A DNA stretch of 64,000 nucleotides from PGYR01 sp034670025. GTDB taxonomy: Bacteria > Bacteroidota > Ignavibacteria > Kapaibacteriales > UBA2268. The DNA is taken from positions 248,001-312,000 of the forward strand of contig JAXMOE010000001.1 in the NCBI GenBank assembly GCA_034670025.1, given 5' to 3'. Below the pieces are notes generated by a model. It ran no database searches. It was not told the DNA's origin and saw only the letters and a program-made list of their open reading frames with translations. The stretch's first letter is position 1; every line of letters begins with the position of its first letter. Of the stretch, positions 23,718 to 32,396 are shown piece by piece. A program made the translations under genes and the position numbers.

Positions 23718-23821
23718 CCTATATCTCCTTGTCATGTTTAATTAATGATATCCAATTTATAAATTATATTTATAAACATAGAATATTCCAATGTCAAAAT
23801 AAACTATTTTTTAACAAGTTT

Positions 23822-24370
23822 TCAAAACAACTGACTCTCAATTTCCTCAATTATCTCTATTATATCGTCATCAGTTAGAGTAAGAAACGGTGAAGCAGGC
23901 ACGTCCATTTCACGTGTGTGTGCCTTAACTTCATATTCTTTCCCTGCTTTTGTTTTCCTCAAGTGCTGAACTACACTAACCTTACCTTGAAACCCAAAGT
24001 TGTGAGCAGCCCCATAAGGAGAAGTCATTTTGATAGATATTTGGTCTTTCCCATAAGGAGTAACATTTACAGAATCACGCATATTTGCAGATCGATCCAA
24101 AGTCCTTTTTAGCGGATTTATCCCTCTACGTTTATAGTCTTTTATAGTACTCTTTGCTAGTGGTTTCCATCTACTATTACCACCTGAGAACAAATCTACA
24201 GAGCTTGAACTGCCATCCCATCTTCCATAGCTAGAAAAGTTCTTGTCTATTGCTGACTCTATTATTTCAGCAATAGTTCCAAGCAAGGGAGTGATGTTTG
24301 AATACTTCTTTTGCACTTCGGCATAAACAGCATTCATTTTGTCAATTAATTCTTTCCTTTCTAAGTCCAT
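23822..24370 (-). CDS. Phage virion morphogenesis protein (Mu gpG-like)
   Basis: This 182-residue protein matches the virion morphogenesis family (Mu gpG / P2 gpS type): RWKPLAKSTIKDYKRRG, LKRTLDRSANMRDSV, SPYGAAHNFGFQGKV and the closing PASPFLTLTDDDIIEI. In Mu this protein is needed for head-tail joining. It is the last gene of the minus-strand head operon and abuts the F-like gene (stop and start share one base). Confidence 0.9.
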   Translation of the reverse strand: MDLERKELIDKMNAVYAEVQKKYSNITPLLGTIAEIIESAIDKNFSSYGRWDGSSSSVDLFSGGNSRWKPLAKSTIKDYKRRGINPLKRTLDRSANMRDSVNVTPYGKDQISIKMTSPYGAAHNFGFQGKVSVVQHLRKTKAGKEYEVKAHTREMDVPASPFLTLTDDDIIEIIEEIESQLF

Positions 24371-25725
24371 TACAAAATCTCATTTAGTGTTATAATTAAT
24401 TGTTCAATCTCGTCTTCTACCTTTACAACCTTGAATAATTTATTCCTTCCAATTATTCTATTACTATCATTCTCTGACAGATCACTAATATCTACAGCGT
24501 TTTTACTATTATATTTCAGTACTAAGTTACCAGATCCTTGACTATCTGAACCAATAATATAATTTCGCTCTTCAATAACTTCATCAACAGAATACTTCTT
24601 TTTCAACTTACTAAATTCAGAAGGTGCTACGGACTTAGTTTGATATATGTAACCATTTCTGCCAGTAGGAGATTTAACAGCTTTATCAATAGCAGTATCA
24701 AGAACCTTTTTATATCCAGTTAATATTTTCCCAGAGCTACCACCTGCAGACTTTAACATCTCTTGCATCTTTTCTGTTGTAATTGCATTCAGAGAAGACT
24801 TTTCTTCTTTAGATAGGTTCTTGTGTGCATTCCGCTTTGTCTTATCTCCTGCTGTCTTCTCCATTGACGATTTGAGTATTGTAGAACGTTTGGCATTGCT
24901 CAAATCCTTTTTTGTGTATTTTGTCTTTGATTTTAATAGCTCTCTTGCCTGTTCCCTCAATTCTCTGGAATACTTCTTCATGTCTTTTTCAAAGTCCGTG
25001 CCTCTAGGGTCAAACTTATCCATTGCATCCAAATCTATCTGAGGAACATTCTTGTCTAGCTTCAAGTCTTTCAATGCTTGACCTACAGATTCTACTTTAC
25101 CACCCATGTTCTTTAATTGCCTTTCTGATAATGACCTCATACGGCAATGACAACCAAATCCATTAGGTGGATATATCCGATGAATCTCAGGGTCATCAGC
25201 TCTAAATATCTTACCTTCTAACTTTTCATGAGTCTTCCTCTTCGTATCCCTTTCTTTTTGCATATAAAGCAAATAAGGTCTGGACTTACTCGCTTTCATT
25301 TGTTGCTTAAACCTTGCCTGCTGTTGTGCTACCCTGATATTGGTTCGGAGAATTAAGTTTAATCTACTTTCAGAACCTAACTGAATTGTTTTCATTTCTC
25401 CAGTCTTTGGGTCTTTGATTGTCTGCTTCCCCCACCAACCTTTTTTTTGAAGTATCGGTATTAATCCCTCTTTGAACTCCTTAACGGATTTCCCAGAGGA
25501 TTTGAAGTCTTCTATTGCCTTGAAAATATCATCAAGCAAATCTAATTGAGAAACCTTTGCAACTGTGAACGCTTTGGCGTGAGCTTCACCGCTAATAGAA
25601 TCATATCTATCAGTGATGAGCTTACTCTCGCCTTTCTTCCTCAGTGCATCAAGTCCTTTGTCAGCACCTTTGTCTCCGACTTTCTTTAGTGCATCTGCTA
25701 ATGTATTTGATAATAGCTTAGGCAT
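24370..25725 (-). CDS. Mu F-like minor head protein with extra C-terminal domain
   Basis: A 451-residue protein. Residues ~60-240 fit the SPP1 gp7/Mu F head morphogenesis family, including NLILRTNIRVAQQQARF, KIFRADDPEIHRIYPPNGFGCHCRMR with its Cys/His cluster, and LSERQLKNMGG. Residues ~290-451 form an additional domain. GYIYQTKSVAPSEF, ERNYIIGSDS, NLVLKYNSKNAVDISDLS and NKLFKVVKVED follow the strand order of phage-borne ADP-ribosyltransferase folds, but the catalytic Glu expected before the LF strand is not visible. So this could be an inactive or divergent ART, or another ejected toxin-like domain. The gene follows the portal gene directly, as in Mu-like phages. Confidence 0.82.
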   Translation of the reverse strand: MPKLLSNTLADALKKVGDKGADKGLDALRKKGESKLITDRYDSISGEAHAKAFTVAKVSQLDLLDDIFKAIEDFKSSGKSVKEFKEGLIPILQKKGWWGKQTIKDPKTGEMKTIQLGSESRLNLILRTNIRVAQQQARFKQQMKASKSRPYLLYMQKERDTKRKTHEKLEGKIFRADDPEIHRIYPPNGFGCHCRMRSLSERQLKNMGGKVESVGQALKDLKLDKNVPQIDLDAMDKFDPRGTDFEKDMKKYSRELREQARELLKSKTKYTKKDLSNAKRSTILKSSMEKTAGDKTKRNAHKNLSKEEKSSLNAITTEKMQEMLKSAGGSSGKILTGYKKVLDTAIDKAVKSPTGRNGYIYQTKSVAPSEFSKLKKKYSVDEVIEERNYIIGSDSQGSGNLVLKYNSKNAVDISDLSENDSNRIIGRNKLFKVVKVEDEIEQLIITLNEIL

Positions 25726-27164
25726 TATATTTCCTCTGACACCTGTGTAACAGCAATCATATCAGATATTAATTCCTCTAATTCAGTTGTGTCAAGGTTT
25801 GCATTTACTTCTAAAATACTCTCTTTAATCTCTTCAAATGATTTACCTTTGTTAATCATATTAATGATTGGCTCTACAGTTTTCTGGAATTTATCAGCTA
25901 TTGTGTCTTCTATTTCACTCTGTGCTGAGAAGTTGTTCATAGGTCCAGTTGGTGGAGCGGTCTCCACATTTGATATTTCAAATTCTGAATCTTGAAGAGA
26001 GTAAGTCTTCTTGATATACTCTTTAGTAAATTCAACCCCTAACCCTTTCAATATTGTATCAGTTTCAGCCTGTGCTTTTATTTCGGAAGTCTGACCTTTA
26101 GCAATTAATTTATAAACAGGGATTTCAGCTTCTTCAACCTTCCCAAAATTTATATGTACCATTTTAGTAATAATATCATTCATATTCCCAACTACAAGTT
26201 TTGCATCTGAGTCTCGAATGATATTTATAGATTGAGTAATCTGTTCTCTGTTTCCCAAAGCTCCTGCAACACTATCTACAGCCGATGAATGTGATAAAAT
26301 AGCTTTAGCAATCTGTTTATCACATACCTCTATGAATCCTTTATATATCTCACTCGAAGATGAGTCATTTCCTTTTATTACAAGAACATCATCAGTACCA
26401 GGTATTGCACCTGTTCCATCTTGGAATAGTCCATCTAATGCAGAAGTCATTTCGTTAACTTCTTCCTTAGAAGCACTGTAGCTTTCATCTTTAGCATTTT
26501 TACCAACTAACCCTAACAAGTGTATCATACCATATTTCTCAACAAACTTTGCAAAGAATTTAAGACCTGCCTTTTTAAACATAACGGGCCAATAACATTT
26601 TTTGAAAACAGCATTTCCATAAGGGTTTAAATATGTTGGATAGTTCTGAACTACGGTAAACTTCTGTTTGGAAAGTATTTTACCTTCTGCTCCGTGCCCT
26701 TTCCCTAAAAATCTTAGTCTGTTATTTGTGTCGAATGTAAACCAATGAGGAGGCTTCCCAACAGCACTCGAAATGTATTTATATCCATTAGCATCTTCGA
26801 GCCAAATTAATTCCATTACAGAGTAACCATAGGCAATAGCATCAAGCATCTCACCAATGGTTTTTTCCATATCCCATTTCTTGATTACATTATTGACAAA
26901 TTGGAATATATCATCTCTGGTCTTACTTGGATCAAGTTCCCAATCCATTGATTTTACATTATCCTTCCTTAACTGCAAAGCTGCGGAAACTTGGTCGTCA
27001 ATATCCAAGTCATAATATGCAGATAAATTTCTGTTTAAATTCTTTAATACTATATCTGGATTTGGCAACGAACCAAAAATAGAGCTGTACGCATTCATAT
27101 CTTTTGCCTCAGCATCAACTCCAAATATCTCTTTTGCTAATAATTCTTTATTTATATCACCCAT
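25725..27164 (-). CDS. Portal protein, DUF935 (Mu gp29-like)
   Basis: A 479-residue protein with the family's landmarks: DDQVSAALQLRKDNVKSMDWEL near residue 60, KTIGEMLDAIAYGYSVMELIW (~100), WFTFDTNNRLRFL, FAKFVEKYG and the Gly-rich end of the core. Portal rings sit at one capsid vertex and are the channel for DNA entry and the docking place for terminase. The order terminase-portal-F-G is that of Mu-like heads. Start and stop overlap or abut the neighbours. Confidence 0.93.
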   Translation of the reverse strand: MGDINKELLAKEIFGVDAEAKDMNAYSSIFGSLPNPDIVLKNLNRNLSAYYDLDIDDQVSAALQLRKDNVKSMDWELDPSKTRDDIFQFVNNVIKKWDMEKTIGEMLDAIAYGYSVMELIWLEDANGYKYISSAVGKPPHWFTFDTNNRLRFLGKGHGAEGKILSKQKFTVVQNYPTYLNPYGNAVFKKCYWPVMFKKAGLKFFAKFVEKYGMIHLLGLVGKNAKDESYSASKEEVNEMTSALDGLFQDGTGAIPGTDDVLVIKGNDSSSSEIYKGFIEVCDKQIAKAILSHSSAVDSVAGALGNREQITQSINIIRDSDAKLVVGNMNDIITKMVHINFGKVEEAEIPVYKLIAKGQTSEIKAQAETDTILKGLGVEFTKEYIKKTYSLQDSEFEISNVETAPPTGPMNNFSAQSEIEDTIADKFQKTVEPIINMINKGKSFEEIKESILEVNANLDTTELEELISDMIAVTQVSEEI

Positions 27165-28600
27165 TACATGAACCCTTCAGTTATTGATTTTTTATTTGTC
27201 TTTTTAGGAGAACTGTAGCGTTTAGCCCCTTTGTTCATAGTCTTAATTATCTTCATTAATATTTGTATTGCAATTGAGTATACATCTACTTGGTCGTCGT
27301 GCTTACCACTTGGAAACCTTGCCAACTCATTAATAAAATCAGTATTCCAACTCATACCTTTAGGCAGATAAACAATTTTATTTTCTAGTGGGCTTGATAC
27401 CATATTAGCTCTAACTACCTTGTTCATTGTTTTAACAGACTTTATAGGTATACGGTACTGGTATGGTAAAACTTGTAGTAAAGACTGACCACTCCCTGCA
27501 TCCTCTACATACAATTTATCTGGTTCCCAATAATTGTATAACCTGACAGCATTTTTCTCCAAATTATTAAAGTCAATTTTCTTTCTAAATACATCTAATA
27601 AATAATAGTGATGCTCATCAATACCAATTGTTAAGCACACAGAAAAATCGTTCGTCTCACTTTCTTTAAAAGCTGTATCCCATACCTGAATGACGAAGTC
27701 TAAGCCCTTTCTCTTTACAACTGGCTTTTCATTATAGTATTGCCAATTGCTTGGGTCAAAGATAATTGAGTTTGTAAGAACTGGCTTTTGTTGGTATAGT
27801 GAAGTGAAGAAACTACCTTGAACTTCTTTCTGCTCTTCTATATACTCTTCATCAAATCTTTGTGGCCACAAAACATCACCTTTCTTTCTCCCTAAAACAT
27901 CATCCTCTTCTGCAATAGCAGGAAAGTTTACTACCTCCCAACTATCAGGGTATGTTTCTTGCAAATAGCCTGCAATGTCATCATAATGCCATCTGGTCAT
28001 TACAACTATCACAATCCCATTCGGAGATAATCTGGAAAAAGCTGTCGATGCAAACCAATTCTTCATTGACTCCCTGTAAGTAGGGGAAAAAGCTTCTTCG
28101 TGATTCTTAATCAAGTCATCAATTATAAGTAAATCAGCTCCCTTACCAGTAATAGACCCTTTCCAACCGTGAGCTTCCACACCGCCACTATGTCTTGATA
28201 TTTCCCAACTTGATTTTGACTTAGTGCTTTTACTTACATCTAAACCAAATAGATTTTTACCGTGTTCTAAGAACAAATCTCTAGTCCAACCGCCATACTT
28301 ATTAGCAAGGTCAGATGAGTGCATAGTAATAAATACCTTTTTATTCGGATTATTACCCAAATACCAAACAGGAAAATACCTACAAATCAATTCTGATTTT
28401 CCGTGTCTCGGGGGCATATTTATAATTATACGTCTCTTTTTTTTTGCGACTGCATCCAATAGTATATTATTCACATAAAGCAAATGTTTTGCTAAATGGT
28501 ACTTCCCACCTGACATATAATAAGCCATAGAGATAGGAGTACCAGTAGCAAATTCAACACTATTAGTCACGGATTTCGTCAAGATTCTGTTTGCCCTCAA
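27164..28600 (-). CDS. Terminase large subunit
   Basis: This 478-residue packaging motor has an N-terminal ATPase with Walker A PPRHGKS (63-69) and Walker B LLIIDDLI (~155), and the coupling motif VVMTRWH. The C-terminal RNase-H-like nuclease is marked by VWDTAFKE, KLYVEDAGSG and KHDDQVD. The frame overlaps the small terminase gene by 38 bp; a later start (MAYYMSGG) would remove most of the overlap but is less usual. It cuts and pumps DNA into the head through the portal encoded next. Confidence 0.95.
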   Translation of the reverse strand: MRANRILTKSVTNSVEFATGTPISMAYYMSGGKYHLAKHLLYVNNILLDAVAKKKRRIIINMPPRHGKSELICRYFPVWYLGNNPNKKVFITMHSSDLANKYGGWTRDLFLEHGKNLFGLDVSKSTKSKSSWEISRHSGGVEAHGWKGSITGKGADLLIIDDLIKNHEEAFSPTYRESMKNWFASTAFSRLSPNGIVIVVMTRWHYDDIAGYLQETYPDSWEVVNFPAIAEEDDVLGRKKGDVLWPQRFDEEYIEEQKEVQGSFFTSLYQQKPVLTNSIIFDPSNWQYYNEKPVVKRKGLDFVIQVWDTAFKESETNDFSVCLTIGIDEHHYYLLDVFRKKIDFNNLEKNAVRLYNYWEPDKLYVEDAGSGQSLLQVLPYQYRIPIKSVKTMNKVVRANMVSSPLENKIVYLPKGMSWNTDFINELARFPSGKHDDQVDVYSIAIQILMKIIKTMNKGAKRYSSPKKTNKKSITEGFM

Positions 28601-29192
28601 CTTCTTTTAAAATCTTATTGAAGTGTTCTCTCATCTTATCACTTTCTGCTATCACATTCCCTATTCGTTTCTTAGCTTCTTCGTCTTCACCAAATCTATT
28701 TTCAATAATCTCACCTGCTAAACCGAGAATATTTCTCTCTGTATTAATTAGGTTAATCATGTGTTTCGATGAATCTTTTGTCATCTCAAATAACTCAGCA
28801 ACTGTAAGGTCTTCTAGTTCTTTTAAATTATACTTCATATTACCAGCTTCATCAGTAGTGTACAGCTTCTTGTGCAAAGCCAATTTCGCTAATGAAATTA
28901 ACTTCTGATATGATTGCAACTCTAATAAATGAGATTTTTCCCTAGACTCCAATGCTTTTTTCTTGGCTTCCATTGTTGCTTCAAGTTCAATTTTTTGAAG
29001 CTCAACAACCCGTTCTTTCCATTGATATTTATCCCTCCAAACATATAAGTGCTGTTTGGATTTAAGGCCCAGTTTATCCTTAACCATGTCCATATTCCGC
29101 TTAGGTCCTAAATCTCTAAATATTTCCCAAGCTTGATATGCCTTATCAGATTCATCTTCCAATCTAAGCAATACGCTATTATCTTTTATCAT
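28563..29192 (-). CDS. Terminase small subunit
   Basis: I start at the ATG at 29192 (MIKDNSVLLRLEDES) because it overlaps the previous stop in coupled fashion; the longer frame from 29264 would overlap that gene by 86 bp. The 209 residues include an N-terminal HTH region (KDKLGLKSKQHLYVWRDKYQW) typical of small terminases, then a long coiled coil and helical oligomerisation part. It recognises the packaging site and feeds DNA to the large subunit. Confidence 0.75.
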   Translation of the reverse strand: MIKDNSVLLRLEDESDKAYQAWEIFRDLGPKRNMDMVKDKLGLKSKQHLYVWRDKYQWKERVVELQKIELEATMEAKKKALESREKSHLLELQSYQKLISLAKLALHKKLYTTDEAGNMKYNLKELEDLTVAELFEMTKDSSKHMINLINTERNILGLAGEIIENRFGEDEEAKKRIGNVIAESDKMREHFNKILKEVEGKQNLDEIRD

Positions 29193-29694
29193 CGGGTCCC
29201 CATGCTTTACTGAAACTATGGTCTTTGATAATCTTTTCTTTTGGAATACCTTCCGAAATTCCAAGCTTTACAACTTCCTCTTCTTCCATTTGAAGTCTTC
29301 TCATTATTTCTTGTACCGGAACACCGCCTTTTATCATATCCCCAACAATCTTTGACATCTTAAAAACACCGTGAGTTCCTTTGGCTCTGTTGTGCCTAAT
29401 GGTACTCATCTGCTGTGAAGTTAAATCTGTAGGGTTCGTAGTTGTAACAGGAATCTTACCACCATCCCTTTCTTTTATTCTCTTATCGTCCGATGCAAGC
29501 CAACGGTGATAACCATCAACAATCGTATTATCATTATTTTTTACTATTGGTTGAGTCCATCCGTCTTCCAGAATTGAAATTACTAATAGTTCAAAATCAT
29601 ATTTGGTCATAGAGTTTGGGTTGTAATTGTTTGGGTTTAATGTGTCTCGATCTACCCATTCAATATTATCTATTGGTTGTTTGAAATTACTCAT
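29179..29694 (-). CDS. ParB/IbrB-like N-terminal domain protein (1)
   Basis: A 171-residue protein. Residues ~8-110 are a ParB-type domain: LNPNNYNPN, ISILEDGWTQPIVKN, TIVDGYHRWLAS (the DGxHR box), then ISTIRHNRAKGTH-like. Residues ~110-150 form a HTH-like end (VQEIMRRLQMEEEEVVKL). It most resembles IbrB-type proteins, which travel with IbrA-type PAPS-reductase-like proteins such as the one encoded just upstream. ParB-fold domains can hydrolyse CTP or bind DNA. The start overlaps the PP-loop gene by 4 bp and the stop overlaps the small terminase gene. Confidence 0.85.
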   Translation of the reverse strand: MSNFKQPIDNIEWVDRDTLNPNNYNPNSMTKYDFELLVISILEDGWTQPIVKNNDNTIVDGYHRWLASDDKRIKERDGGKIPVTTTNPTDLTSQQMSTIRHNRAKGTHGVFKMSKIVGDMIKGGVPVQEIMRRLQMEEEEVVKLGISEGIPKEKIIKDHSFSKAWGPDDKR

Positions 29695-30827
29695 TCTGTT
29701 ACCTCAGGTTTCTTACCTTTCTTAAATTTCATTGTAGCTGACTTACGTTTTTTAAAGTCCCCTCTAATAGCACAGTCACATAAGAACTTCCAACTACAAC
29801 CAGTCTCGTGATGCGGTTTGCTATCTGGGATTTTGTCATTAGTGTCCTTGTAGTGTAGTCTGATAGAGTCATTTATACCTTTCTGAACTATTGACTTGTA
29901 AGGCTCTTCATATCCAGTCATTATTACCTCATAGTAATCTTCCCATTTGTCGTAAGCAGGAGGTAATACTTTTCCTGTATATAATCCAACATTCGAGTAC
30001 CTAAGGGCAGTTCTCGCTCCTCTTACTCTATCTTGCATCTTCCCCCAAAGTGCGTGGTCTATTAATTGGTATTCTCCAATCCCCCGAAGTGGCTCTTCAC
30101 CAAAAGCATTACTTACTCTTTGTTTCAAGAACCTATTATGATAACCTGGTATCTTATCCAAAGCATCGTAATATCTATTATAATCCCAATTGAATTTTTG
30201 AATCCCAGACCAAACATCTTCACTAGTCCAATCATAGACAGGGTGAGCTATATGAATATTCCCATATCGATGTGCAATGTAATTATCTGACTTCTTTCTA
30301 AGGACAGCCATTCTTCTTCTTAAACTTTCCTGAGCTCTAATTCCAGTTAGAAAGCAAACATTACCATTGAAGTCCTGATACATCTCATCACAGAATTGTG
30401 GCATTGTTAGACCAGGTTTAAATCTTCTATGAGTTGTGATTGCATTTTCTGGCATATCTCTACACCATAACGGTTTCTTAGATGGTTCCCAAGGATACCA
30501 CCACGGCTCATTATTACTACAAGCGTTTCTATGCTTAACAGGAATGCAATACCATTTGAAATCAATATCAGGATTGTTGGATATTCTTTCTACATACTCA
30601 ATAGTCTGACTTGTAATTGCTTCTTCATCAATATATACAACCTCTAAGGGCAACTGCTTAAGCTCTTTTGCAACGACAAGAGCAAGGTTTAACACAACCG
30701 TAGAATCTTTTCCACCAGAAAAAGATACTACTACCTTGTCAAATCTATTGAAGCAATCTCTTATTCTTAGCCTTGATTCATCTAATACATTGGTTGTATA
30801 GACGATTTGCTTATGTGATAAACCCAT
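29691..30827 (-). CDS. PAPS-reductase-like PP-loop enzyme (1), IbrA-like
   Basis: The N-terminal PP-loop motif of this 378-residue protein is SGGKDS (37-42), followed by a VVYIDEE strand-end as in PAPS reductases and DndC. The segments HRFKPGLTMPQF, LTGIRAQESLRRR and PVYDWTSEDVW are conserved in this superfamily. A C-terminal CSWKFLCDCAIRGD (near residues 340-352) could bind metal. It matches IbrA-type proteins and pairs with the ParB-like gene after it. Enzymes of this fold adenylate or reduce sulfate or activate substrates with ATP. Its substrate here is unknown; sulfur transfer to DNA or a nucleotide is the inference worth testing. Confidence 0.88.
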   Translation of the reverse strand: MGLSHKQIVYTTNVLDESRLRIRDCFNRFDKVVVSFSGGKDSTVVLNLALVVAKELKQLPLEVVYIDEEAITSQTIEYVERISNNPDIDFKWYCIPVKHRNACSNNEPWWYPWEPSKKPLWCRDMPENAITTHRRFKPGLTMPQFCDEMYQDFNGNVCFLTGIRAQESLRRRMAVLRKKSDNYIAHRYGNIHIAHPVYDWTSEDVWSGIQKFNWDYNRYYDALDKIPGYHNRFLKQRVSNAFGEEPLRGIGEYQLIDHALWGKMQDRVRGARTALRYSNVGLYTGKVLPPAYDKWEDYYEVIMTGYEEPYKSIVQKGINDSIRLHYKDTNDKIPDSKPHHETGCSWKFLCDCAIRGDFKKRKSATMKFKKGKKPEVTE

Positions 30828-31648
30828 TATCCTACCTCATCTAAAAATTGTTTAGCAGTTGTTATAAGTGTAGATGCAAATTCAACAGTCTTTGGCTCAA
30901 ATTCATATATCTCAGCCCAAGTATGTTTAAATGTGTTGTCTTTAATATCTTGCGAATGTCTTTTACGTCTAGCCCAAGGGTGAGTGCCTAAATAGAATGG
31001 TCTTTTCAAGTTATAAAAAGGGGGCAACTCCAAATTGTAATAATGTATCAAAGCCAAAACTTCTTCATGCGACCAATCAGAAATAGGAGAGTATCTTGTT
31101 ATTCCTTTAGCGTTAGTGTAAATATTACTACCACCTGTACCAACATAATTATTGTCCGCCGTCCTTCTTCCCAAAAGGATAATATCTAATTCATATTCTT
31201 TAAAGTAAATATCCTGTGCTCTTTGTTGCACTTGTCTATACCATATAGAACCGTACTTAGAGTTATCAGGGAAAAGCATTTCAGGATGATTAGATAACCA
31301 TTCTAAGTCTTGTCCAGTGTTGATTATCGAAATATCCATTGGGGAATTAGAATTCAGCCAATCCAAAAAGAATGAATACTCAAGATTAGTCAAGCCAATC
31401 ATAGATTTTTTAATACCAACAATATCAGTTATGTACTTCAATGTAATTGAGTCTTTCCCACCGCTCCAAGCAATGGCTACGTTCTTATCATGAACAATTC
31501 TTATCATTTCATTTGCAGTTTCTTCAATTCTCCTATCAATATGGTCTTTGCTAACAAACTCTTGAGGGTTGTTGAACACCGCTAAGAATTTATCTCTTTC
31601 GTCTTGTGACTTCAATTGGGCTTTCCTTGGTAATACTTTTCTATTCAT
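30827..31648 (-). CDS. PAPS-reductase-like PP-loop enzyme (2)
   Basis: I start at the ATG at 31648 (MNRKVLPRKAQLK), preceded by AGGA and directly following the cupin stop. The 273 residues carry the PP-loop SGGKDS at 62-67, IINTGQDLEWL, LLGRRTADNN and YSPISDWSHEEVLALIHYY, the C-terminal substrate segment of PAPS-reductase-like proteins. It is only distantly similar to its neighbour at 29691, so this is not a recent duplication. The presence of two different PP-loop enzymes side by side suggests two steps or two substrates. It sits between the cupin and the first PP-loop gene in a tightly coupled operon. Confidence 0.88.
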   Translation of the reverse strand: MNRKVLPRKAQLKSQDERDKFLAVFNNPQEFVSKDHIDRRIEETANEMIRIVHDKNVAIAWSGGKDSITLKYITDIVGIKKSMIGLTNLEYSFFLDWLNSNSPMDISIINTGQDLEWLSNHPEMLFPDNSKYGSIWYRQVQQRAQDIYFKEYELDIILLGRRTADNNYVGTGGSNIYTNAKGITRYSPISDWSHEEVLALIHYYNLELPPFYNLKRPFYLGTHPWARRKRHSQDIKDNTFKHTWAEIYEFEPKTVEFASTLITTAKQFLDEVG

Positions 31649-31649
31649 A

Positions 31650-32396
31650 TCACACCGTCCTAATGTCTTTAAGGTTCTTAGCAGATACACCATTGACAAT
31701 AGTTCTATTAATCATTGGGTGCTCTTCATCTACTGGACCATAGTCCGATGTCGGATGAAAAGCAACTACTCTCATTTCGTCAGTTGTAGTCTCAAAAGAG
31801 TGCGTACCAGTCAATGCGTATATTCCACCTTGTTGTTTTTTCTTCCCCTCTTCGTGAATGATAAATACCTGCCCTGGTACTAAATCAATCTTTCCCCATG
31901 GTGTGATGCACTTACCTTTTCCGCTCACTATCATACCAACTCTTTTGTCAGGATGGGTATGTTGTGTCTGTGATATTCCTTTTGGGAAGTATAAAAGATT
32001 AAAACAAGGATTTCCTTTCATTACTGGTGGTATCAAAAGTGAATCTGTGCAACCATCAATATATTTTAATCTCCCTTTGTGTTCTAACTTTCCACCTATG
32101 TGGAAGAAGCCATTGTATTTTATACTCTGTATAACTATACCATTTCCACCGATTACTTCTACCTTATTAGGTACGGAAGCGTACATTTCGGACTTCAATG
32201 TAAATTCTCCTTCCTCTGTTTTAATCAAAGCTTCTCCGCTGTGATTAAATATAAAGAAAGTGTCTCCCTCCGATTCTAATGCTAACGGTTTGCTCTCAAC
32301 ATAACCGAATAGTTTCGTAGGGTTCTTATTGTCTGAATCATTAAACAGTAATTCTGTTTTTGTTAATTCAAACGGACTGTAGCTTGGATTCATCAT
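31650..32396 (-). CDS. Double-cupin protein
   Basis: This 248-residue protein contains two beta-barrel halves. The N-terminal cupin is at ~45-110 (FFIFNHSGEALIKTEEGEF). The C-terminal cupin (~135-220) has the metal-type motif QTQHTHPDKRVGMIVSGKGKC and PGQVFIIHEEGKK, then ALTGTHSFETTTDEMRVVAFHP. The HxH pair and the later His could hold iron or another metal, so an oxygenase, isomerase or binding role is possible. It lies between the second ParB-like and second PP-loop genes, overlapping the former by 29 bp. Cupins are also seen near PP-loop and ParB-like genes in other phages (recalled, not verified). Confidence 0.8.
   Translation of the reverse strand: MMNPSYSPFELTKTELLFNDSDNKNPTKLFGYVESKPLALESEGDTFFIFNHSGEALIKTEEGEFTLKSEMYASVPNKVEVIGGNGIVIQSIKYNGFFHIGGKLEHKGRLKYIDGCTDSLLIPPVMKGNPCFNLLYFPKGISQTQHTHPDKRVGMIVSGKGKCITPWGKIDLVPGQVFIIHEEGKKKQQGGIYALTGTHSFETTTDEMRVVAFHPTSDYGPVDEEHPMINRTIVNGVSAKNLKDIRTV

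Noticed and set aside
1..23720. A Mu-like transposable phage
   Set aside because: No DDE transposase or MuB-like gene is present and a tyrosine integrase leads the lysogeny cluster. Head genes alone are Mu-like.
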